Shown here: positions 57,540 to 64,000 of the stretch, in pieces
Position numbering within the stretch: the first letter of the stretch is position 1
Layout: every line of letters starts with the position of its first letter
Origin: Saccopteryx bilineata
Lineage: Eukaryota; Chordata; Mammalia; Chiroptera; Emballonuridae
Direction: 5' to 3'
Assembly (NCBI RefSeq): GCF_036850765.1
Contig: NC_089498.1
Location: 51,015,795-51,079,794 of the forward strand
DNA: 64,000 nucleotides
The notes under the pieces: model-generated
Databases searched by the model: none
Told to the model about the DNA's origin: nothing
What the model saw: only the letters and a program-made list of their open reading frames with translations
Program-made: the position numbers and the translations under genes

Positions 57540-59590
57540 CCAAGATATTAGCAGACTAGGTAGATGTTACACTCACCTCTTCCAAGAACCAAACTGAAAT
57601 TACAACTAATATACAGAAAATCAGCCTGAACAATCAACTAACAACTAGCCAAATAGAAGTCTTATAACCAAGGATTTAGAGAAGAAGCCACCTTGAGATT
57701 GGTAGGAAGCAGAGGTGTGCAAAGGGTTGCACTGCTCATAGGCGTGACTGAGATTCCAGAGCAATACCTCAGCTGCAAAGGTTCCCCCTGAAGAATGTGG
57801 AGAACCTAGCCCAGAGCACCAGGGCTAGGAAGAGGTGCCCATATAACATCTGGCACAGGGAAGAGATGGCATCTGCTAGATACACAGGCACCCTTCTACA
57901 TGGCTAATGCACAAAATCTCATTCACAACTACTTGCCTCGGGCTCTGGCACAGGGAGGACATAGTGGACTGGAGTCATGTGAGGAGAGACCAGGGTTTGT
58001 GTCACTAGGAAGAGAGCTGAGGGGACAGCTGCTAGGATCCCTGTGCTGAGTCACTCTCCTGAATCCCAGATGCTATCTTTCTTGGTTACAGCATTTGCCT
58101 CCTTTTGGAATCAGCTTAGAGAAAGCAATAGCTCCACCCTCTAGACTCCCTGTTGCCCCTCCCCATGGAACTCACACCCTGCTGAAGAATCAGCTTCCTG
58201 AGCAACCATGTCAGTGACTAAGTGGTGTGGCTTTGGGTTGGGGGACATTTCCCCCACTCTTATGGAACTGATTAGTGCTTCTTATGCAGGAGAGATTCTC
58301 TGGCCCCACCCTCTCTACTCTTGTTGGTGCTGCCCTGTTTCAGTCTGAGTAGATTCTGAGACAGACTGAGTTGTGTGCCTTTGAGATGAGGGTAGCTCCT
58401 CCTAATTTCTCCAAAACCTGACTGTCAGCTCCGCCTCAGTGGATATGCACTAGCCCTACACACCTGACTCCTGACAGGCCTGTCCTATTGAGCTTAGGCT
58501 TCTGGCAGAATCTTAGAAAGACTGACTTGTGTAACTCTAGAACTTGGGCCATTTTTTTCCTTGCATGCCCAAGCAGTGCAAAGCCTTCTCTTCATATGAC
58601 CAAATCTAGGTCTGTTTGGACCTGATAATATGGCTGGCCTTACCTTGATAACTTCCTGAGACTCCACCCCACCACAAAGGTCTGTTGGCAGAGGACAGAT
58701 GGCAGTTAGACTTGGGACATTTGCTGAATGGCTTCAGTCACAGAACTGGCACTGAGTTTGAACCTGTATCAATCTGGTGCACATCACTCACCCCTACCTG
58801 GTGACTCACTGAGAATCTACCTCATGGAACTTGTGAACTACCAGAGGCCCTATCAGTGACTGAGCCTATCAGGCAGCCAGCAGGTGAAGGCAGAAGAAGG
58901 AAGATTCTGAGGTGCCTTGGGTCTTTTGCTGACTTGCCTCTGGGCTCAGCGCTAGTAAAAACTGACCTTGGTGCACAGCTTGGTCCTTCCCATGCACACA
59001 TAGGCCCAGCAGAGGCAGCCACAAACCATGGATTGCTTCGTAGCTCTAAACAGGTTTCCCAGGGCCAGTCATTGGAAGCATCTGAGATTGGTTGACAGCA
59101 GAGTCTGTCCTAAGAAGCCCCAGAACAAACACACCCACAGGCTAGCTTCAGATGTCAGAGCAGAATCCAAGTAGCTTCACAAGCAGCATATTCAAAGGGA
59201 GATCTTTGCAGGCACCAGATCCTTCTGTGGTGATTTCTACTTCATGGGGTCAGCACCTGCACAGCAGCTTGTACACTGTGATTGGGGTTGATTATCATAG
59301 TCAACCAGCCTGAAGATTGACCCCCACATAATGAGCTAATAGAAATCAAAAATCAGTTATAACAGGAGGACTCACATTACCCCACAAGAGACATACCTGG
59401 AGCACCCAACTCAGGTGATCAAGGAGACTATACCACTGGGTTTCATAGGACACCTACTACATAAGGCCACCCACCTAAGAGTGAGAGTAATAGCAGATCT
59501 ACCTAACACATACAAACAAGCACCAAGACACTGCCAAATAGGGAGACAAAGAAAAAGGCCCTGGATGACAGAACAAGAGAAATCTCCAGA
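57540..59590 (+). mobile_element. L1 5'UTR region
   Basis: Starts near ttccaagatattagcagact, a mutated form of the 'aagatggcggagtag' L1 5' start, and continues as GC-richer 5'UTR with several L1-like phrases up to the start of ORF1. In L1 this region holds the internal RNA polymerase II promoter. The frames at 58822-59022, 58856-59095 and 59415-59621 are not established genes. Confidence 0.7.
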
Positions 59591-60071
59591 AAAAAGAGCT
59601 AAAGGAAATGGAGAAAAGTAATTTACTAGATATGGACTTCAAATAAATGGTTATAGGGATGCTCAAGGAATTTAGAACTTCAACAATGATGGAGAAAGCA
59701 TAAAAAGGGGCATAGAAAACATAAAAGGGAACCAGACAGAAATGAAGACTACAGTATCTGAAATGAAGAATATACTAGAAGAAATGAACAGTAGGTGGAT
59801 GAAGCAGAGGAATGAATTAGTGATTTGGAAGACAAGATAATAAAAATCACCCAACCAGAGCAGCAAAATGAAAAAAGAATCAGAAAAAAAAATGAGGATA
59901 GTTTAAGGAACCTTTGGGACAATATGAAGCAAACTCTTTGAAGAAGTAATGACTGAAAACTTTCTTAGCCAGGTGAAGGAAAGAGACACAGAAGTTCAGA
60001 TAGCACAAAGAGTCACAAACAAGATGGACCCAGAAAGGCCCACACGAAGACACATCCCAAAGGTTAAAGAC

Positions 60072-60664
60072 AAAAAGAGGATTTTTTTTAAATATCTTAA
60101 CAGTTTTATTTTTTTTTGGTCAGGTATTATTTAATATTTTTTCATTAATAATCTAGTTTTGTGTACCTCTTTGATCTTTTTTAAAAATAAATTTTATTAA
60201 TTTTAATGGGGTGACATCATAATTGAATGACAAGATAACCTGGACATGTTTTCTTTGAACATATGTACCCTGATTTATTTGATTTGTTTTTTTTTTTATA
60301 GGGACAGAGAGAGAGAGTCAGATAGAGGGATAGACAGGGACAGACAGACAGGAACGGAGAGAGATGAGAAGCAACAATCATCAGTTTTCGTTGTGACACC
60401 ATAGTTGTTCATTGATTGCTTTCTCATATGTGCCATGACCATGGGCCTTCAGCAGACTGAGTAACCCCCTGCTCAAGCCAGTAACCTTGGGTCCATGCTA
60501 GTGAGCTTTTTTTTTTTTTTTTTGCTCAAACCAGATGAGCCCGCGCTCAAGTTGGCAACCCCGGGGTCTCGAACCTGGGTCCTTCCGCATCACAGTCCAC
60601 AGTCTGATGCTCTATCCACTGTGCCACCGCCTGGTCAGGCTTGTACCCTGATTTAAAGAGAGGA
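60072..60664 (-). mobile_element. L1 3' fragment nested in L1 ORF1, with inversion and extra 3' sequence
   Basis: After poly-T at 60082, about 100 bp of non-L1 AT-rich DNA is followed by a reverse L1 3' end (ttttattaattttaatgggg, tgacat; 60191-60216). At about 60217 the orientation flips: 60230-60277 is L1 in the opposite sense (reverse complement reads taaatcagggtacatatgtt). Flanks aaaaagaggat (60072-60082) and aaagagaggat (60654-60664) form a slightly mutated duplication. A SINE-B later entered its edge. Confidence 0.75.
60264..60655 (-). mobile_element. SINE-B copy, antisense, with perfect 14-bp duplication
   Basis: T tail at 60286-60300, body in reverse, a secondary poly-T run at 60508-60523 inside the body, and head ending gtgccaccgcctggtcaggc at 60640. 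Duplication tgtaccctgattta at 60264-60277 and 60642-60655. It is inserted in the L1 fragment, so it is younger than both L1 layers. Confidence 0.94.
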
Positions 60665-60924
60665 TCTTAAAAGCAGCAAGAGAAAGACAGTTACCTACTA
60701 GGGAGCTCCCATAAGACTGTCAGCTAATTTCTCAACAGAAATATTTCTAGCTAGGAAAGATTGGCATGAAATAGTTGAAGTGATGAAAAGCAAGAAGCTA
60801 CAACCAACACTAATTACTCAGCAAGGCTATTATTTAAAACTGAAAGAGAAATAAAACTCTTCCCAGACAAGAAAAACCTAAAGGAGTTTGTTACCACTGA
60901 ACCAGTATTACAAGAAATGTTAAA

Positions 60925-60975
60925 GGGTGAAGAAGAAGAAGAAGAAAGGGAGGAGGGGAAAGAAGAAGAAAGACC
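60925..60975. repeat. Purine-rich (GAA)n tract
   Basis: gaagaagaagaagaagaaag and further purines, between the end of L1 ORF1 and the start of ORF2. Probably an expanded version of the normal A/G-rich inter-ORF spacer. Confidence 0.85.
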
Positions 60976-60989
60976 AGAGTATTATAGTT

Positions 60990-61700
60990 AAAAGAATAAA
61001 ATGGCAATAAATACCTACCTATCAATAATCACTTTGCATGTAAATGGCTTAAATCAGTGGTAGTTAACCTGGTCCCTACCACCCACTAGTGGGCATTCCA
61101 GCTTTCATGGTGGGCAGTAGCGGAGCAACCAAAGTATAAATAAAAAGATAGATTTAACTATAGTAAGTTGTTTTATAAAGATTTATTCTGCCAAACTTAG
61201 TGAAAATCTGACATAAAGTTCTTGGTAAGTAATTATTATTATATGCTTTAACTTGCTGTAACTCCGCTTTATAAATTTTATAAAGTAAAGTTACTTCCCT
61301 ACTTCATAAATCACCATTACCGTGGAACTGGTGGGCGGTTAGGAAATTTTACTACTAACAGAGATACAAAAGTAGGCAGTAGGTATAAAAGTGTTGACTA
61401 CCCCTGGCTTAAATGCTCAAATCAAAAGAAACAGGGTAACAAAATGGGTAAAAACCCAAGACCATATATATGCTGTCTACAAACAATGCACTTCAGAACA
61501 AAAGATACAAACAGAGTAAAAGTTAAGGGATGGAAAAAAAATATTTCATGCTAACAGAAATGGAAAATAAAAAGCTGAGATAGCAATAATATATCTGACA
61601 CAATGGATTGTAAAACAAATGCTGTAATAAGAGCCAAAGAAGAACACTGTATAATGATAAAGGGAGCAATCCAACAAGAAGATATAAACCTTGTAAACAT
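60990..61700 (+). pseudogene. Start of L1 ORF2 (endonuclease domain), split by a hAT element
   Basis: Plus-strand order: aatggcaataaatacctacc, catgtaaatggcttaaat (N-G-L-N motif), [hAT 61055-61406], gctcaaatcaaaagaaacag, tatgctgtctacaaacaatg, ctgacacaatggattgtaaa, ataatgataaagggagcaat, caagaagatataaaccttgt. This is the N-terminal part of the apurinic-type endonuclease of ORF2p. The catalytic Glu of the QETHL-type motif is lost here: after a 1-bp deletion the codons read Q-T-M-H-F. The sequence stops near 61700 and the RT part of ORF2 is absent. Confidence 0.82.
61047..61414. mobile_element. Nonautonomous hAT transposon, 352 bp, with perfect 8-bp duplication
   Basis: Element 61055-61406. Left end cagtggtagttaacc; the right end gttgactacccctg reverses to caggggtagtcaac. 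Perfect duplication gcttaaat at 61047-61054 and 61407-61414. Subterminal cacccactagtgggcattcc (a 12-bp palindrome inside) is shared with the foldback element at 55438. No transposase frame; the AT-rich middle shows no coding. Confidence 0.95.
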
Positions 61701-61850
61701 TTATATATATATACCTTATATATATGTAAACAATTATGTATGTATGTAAGAGAGATAGCAGGAGAGACAGGGACAGAGACAGAGAATTGTATACTGAAAC
61801 CTATTTAATTTTATTTACCAATGTCATCTGAATAAACTCAAAAGTTTTAA
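61700..61850 (+). mobile_element. TA-rich junction followed by L1 3' terminus
   Basis: A (TA)n/(TATG)n stretch (61700-61750) and a gagagacagggacagagaca purine tract are followed by ttgtatactgaaacctattt, aattttatttaccaatgtca and ctgaataaactcaa, a mutated L1 3' end. It directly follows the ORF2 start, so the L1 lost most of ORF2 or two L1s abut. Confidence 0.7.
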
Positions 61851-62210
61851 GAAGTTAATTATAAGGTTATATTCATGTATCTATAATCACTTGTATTACT
61901 ACTTTTCTCTTTCTTTTCATCTATTGTTGAAAGAACCCAAAATATTCAGTATAAATTTAAAATTTTTTAAAAAAATATTTAAAAATTTTAGTCCTTTACT
62001 TAATAGCTAAATGATACATCTTTTAACCATTTCTCACATATCCCAGTTTGCAATAGTAATTCCAAAATTTGAGTAAGCTATGTTTTTAAATCAACATAAA
62101 TTAATGTACTGGTGAAAATGGAATAAAAGACCATTTTGGTCTGTGTGGAAATTCTCAGAAAGGTCTCCTGGTTTTATTTTATCACCTTAGACATTATTGA
62201 GGAGGGGCAA
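61851..62210. other. AT-rich unassigned sequence
   Basis: About 360 bp, nothing recognised. Confidence 0.5.
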
Positions 62211-62212
62211 TG

Positions 62213-62465
62213 AGATATAATGGAAAGCAAACAGGCTTAGGAGAGCAATGGAAAGACCAGGGTTGACTCATGGCTCTGGTATTTCCCAACTGGAGACCTC
62301 AGTCAAGTTCCCTAGCATTTCCAAGCCTCAGTTTTCTCCTCTAAAGATGGTGATATTAGAAGTGTCTACTTCATAAATGAAGATTAAATGGAGCATTATT
62401 TACAAAGTGCATAATATTGTGCCTGTTACATACAAAGAACTTAATACATGATAAATATTATTTTA
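62213..62465 (+). mobile_element. MIR copy, sense, nearly complete
   Basis: gagatataatggaaagcaaa (head), ccagggttgactcatggctc, agtcaagttccctagcattt, ctcagttttctcctctaaag and tgtgcctgttacatacaaag in order. Confidence 0.85.
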
Positions 62466-62536
62466 TTTTCATTATTGTTGTTATTCTGTTTCTTCTGTGA
62501 AGATCAAAATATATTTCAGTGTGTTATTTCTTTTTT

Positions 62537-62909
62537 AAGTGTTTTAAGGCCCTGGCCGGCAGCTCAGCTGATAAAGCATCAGCCTGGCATATGGACATCC
62601 CAGATTTATTGCCGGTCAGGGAACACAGAATAAGTAACCATACCATCTGCTTTACCCCTGCCATCTTCCCCTTCTTTCCCTCTTCCCCTCCCACAACCAG
62701 TGGCTATTGGTTTGAACAAGACCCCAGGTGCTGAGAATAGCTGCATTGGAATGCATCAGCCTTAGGCACTAAAAGTAGCTTGGTACTCATGCATCAACCC
62801 CCAGGGTGTTGCTGGATGGTTCCTGGGGGTGCATACTGGAGTCTGCCTCATCATTTTTCCTCCTCTGACCTAAAAACTAAAAATTAAGTAAAAATTTAAA
62901 AGTGTTTTA
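62537..62909 (+). mobile_element. SINE-A copy, sense, old
   Basis: Head gccctggccggcagctcagc at 62549, degenerate B-box (cccagatttattgccgg), reduced body, A-rich tail. Duplication aagtgtttta at 62537-62546 and 62900-62909. Confidence 0.9.
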
Positions 62910-63152
62910 TTTTATTGGAAGACTGATGTGGAATATATAAAAATTCAAGCTGAGAACTCATTAACTACACATGACTGATTTTGGAGAATATTTAATTTTA
63001 AGATGAAGCTCTATTTTTCTTGCAAAATGTTATTAAATTGACTATATTTACTCTTAAGTTGTAATCTAACTTGTAAAGATATCTCCTGAGCTCTGTTCAA
63101 TTGACATGTCTCATATTCTCTGGAAAAAAGAAATTTGCAGCCCCTCCCCCTT

Positions 63153-63318
63153 CTAAAAAATGTTTATTTATTGATTTTAACGAGAGAGGAAGGGAGAGAG
63201 AGGAAGAGACAGGAAAATCAATCTGCTCCTGTTTGTGCCCTGACCAGGAATCAAACCAGCAACCTCTGCACTTCAGGGCAATGCCTTATCCAACCAAACT
63301 ATCTGGCCAGGGCACATA
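63153..63318 (-). mobile_element. SINE-D (VES-like), antisense
   Basis: aaaatgtttatttattgatt, then gagagaggaagggagagaga, tgtgccctgaccaggaatca and an aactatctggccagggca end: a reversed short tRNA-derived SINE of VES type. The frames of 89 and 111 codons crossing it are artefacts. Confidence 0.88.
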
Positions 63319-63645
63319 CCCTCTTTTTAATGACCCTGAGCACAGACCTTCACTTATTGGACTTGCTTAGAACATTGTCTTTTTCTAAATCAATGATACC
63401 AAATTCCTCTTTTTGTTATGATAAACAGTGTCAAACACTACTCAGTGTGGTTGGATGTGTTGAACAATGAATTCTGATGAGGCTATCATACCTACTGCCA
63501 GTCAGTCTCCATGCTCTTTAAGAATTGCTTTCCAATAATATGTAATGTTTCACCAATGATTCATCATTCTTACAATAAATTAGTTGTTGCCTTGCAGAAT
63601 CCTTCAACTCAGACTCTCTTCTTGGCTGTATGTACCTCTTTAGTT
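63319..63645. other. Unassigned sequence
   Basis: About 330 bp, nothing recognised. Confidence 0.5.
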
Positions 63646-63848
63646 GTCTGATTTGATTTATTTATTTAAAAATTTATTTTAGAGAGGCGAGGGGAAAGAG
63701 AAAGAGGAGAAAAGTGTGGAGGAGGAGCAGGAAGCCTCAACTCCCATATATGCCTTGACCAAGCAAGCCCAGATTTCAAACTGGTGCCTCAATGTTCCAG
63801 GTTGCTTTATCTACTGTGCCGCCACAGGTCAGGCAGTCTGATCTGATT
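63646..63848 (-). mobile_element. SINE-C copy, antisense
   Basis: tttatttatttaaaaattta, a purine-rich tract, then atatgccttgaccaagcaag and the reversed head gtgccgccacaggtcaggc. Flanks gtctgatttgatt (63646-63658) and gtctgatctgatt (63836-63848), one mismatch. Confidence 0.92.
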
Positions 63849-64000
63849 CTAAAGATGTATTTAGCAGTCAGTGATGGCAGTAGGGTGGCCTCTCAGAGAA
63901 CATGTTCTCATGTCAATGGTTTGGGTCCACTGTAGCAACAAGGAATTAATAGGCATATATACTATATTTTAGTGATTCTAAGGTGCACGTTATTCATGTT

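Larger units (their letters stand above)
59560..60966 (+). pseudogene. L1 ORF1 (RNA-binding chaperone), broken
   Basis: Plus-strand sequence follows L1 ORF1: N-terminal and coiled-coil coding (ctccagaaaaaagagctaaa, gaaatgaagaatatactaga, gatgaagcagaggaatgaat, gatttggaagacaagataat), then the RRM region. Between gacaatatgaagc and aaactctttgaagaag near 59927, roughly 80 bp expected in an intact copy are missing. A 61-codon frame at 59949-60134 covers the end of the RRM (MTENFLSQVK, then NKMDPERPTRRHIP). The C-terminal domain resumes at 60656 after a nested insertion (gagaggatcttaaaagcagc, ctcccataagactgtcagct) and ends near 60935 (gtattacaagaaatgttaaa). Stops and indels make it inactive. ORF1p normally forms trimers on L1 RNA. 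Confidence 0.82.

Noticed and set aside
59415..59621. 68-codon plus frame as a stand-alone small gene
   Set aside because: It spans the end of the L1 5'UTR and the start of ORF1, so it belongs to the L1 relic.
1..64000. A previously undescribed multi-gene system
   Set aside because: No cluster of genes, operon or array exists in the window. The organised structure seen is layered transposon insertion; the foldback hAT is the closest to something new.

Overview
This window is AT-rich nuclear DNA from a mammal, almost certainly a bat. No protein-coding gene is convincingly present, and there is no rRNA gene, intact tRNA gene, CRISPR array or operon. The bat call rests on many copies of tRNA-derived SINEs. 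One group starts with a head like gccctggccggttggctcag (SINE-A here). A second starts gcctgaccaggcggtggcgc (SINE-B). Two short relatives are called SINE-C and SINE-D. These resemble the Chiroptera-typical VES-like SINE group. The family within bats cannot be settled by eye; an emballonurid or rhinolophid is my weak guess. A, B, C and D are my working labels, not database names.

Layout. 1-24 kb: sparse AT-rich sequence with scattered SINEs, MIR and L1 debris, a long antisense LINE-2 (18.3-20.0 kb) carrying a nested SINE-C, and a sense LINE-2 3' end (21.0-21.9 kb) split by an old Tc/mariner-like DNA transposon. 24.8-28.3 kb: one decayed sense L1 ORF2 cut by four SINEs. 28.3-44 kb: mostly unassigned DNA with MIRs, an LTR-like old repeat, a (TG)n tract and SINE clusters. 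44.0-46.8 kb: three hAT-type nonautonomous DNA transposons with 8-bp target duplications, two of them 24 bp apart between their duplications. 48.7-56.3 kb: L1 3' ends, including one with a clean 5' inversion that splits the ORF2 C-terminal tail, a young SINE-A subfamily, and a 223-bp foldback hAT element. 57.5-61.85 kb: an L1 with 5'UTR, broken ORF1 and the first part of ORF2, joined to an L1 3' end, and itself carrying an inverted L1 fragment plus SINE-B and a 352-bp hAT element. 62-64 kb: MIR and SINEs.

The longest open frames (about 100-183 codons) nearly all lie inside GC-rich SINE-A copies and are not genes. Two unexplained protein-like stretches, 1425-2130 (+) and 7241-7688 (-), and one splice-acceptor-like block near 44.9 kb are the only places where a real or decayed exon is worth testing. 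The window reads as gene-desert or intronic sequence whose history is layered transposon insertion, with SINE-A, SINE-B and several hAT families youngest, L1 intermediate, and L2, MIR and Tc/mariner oldest.
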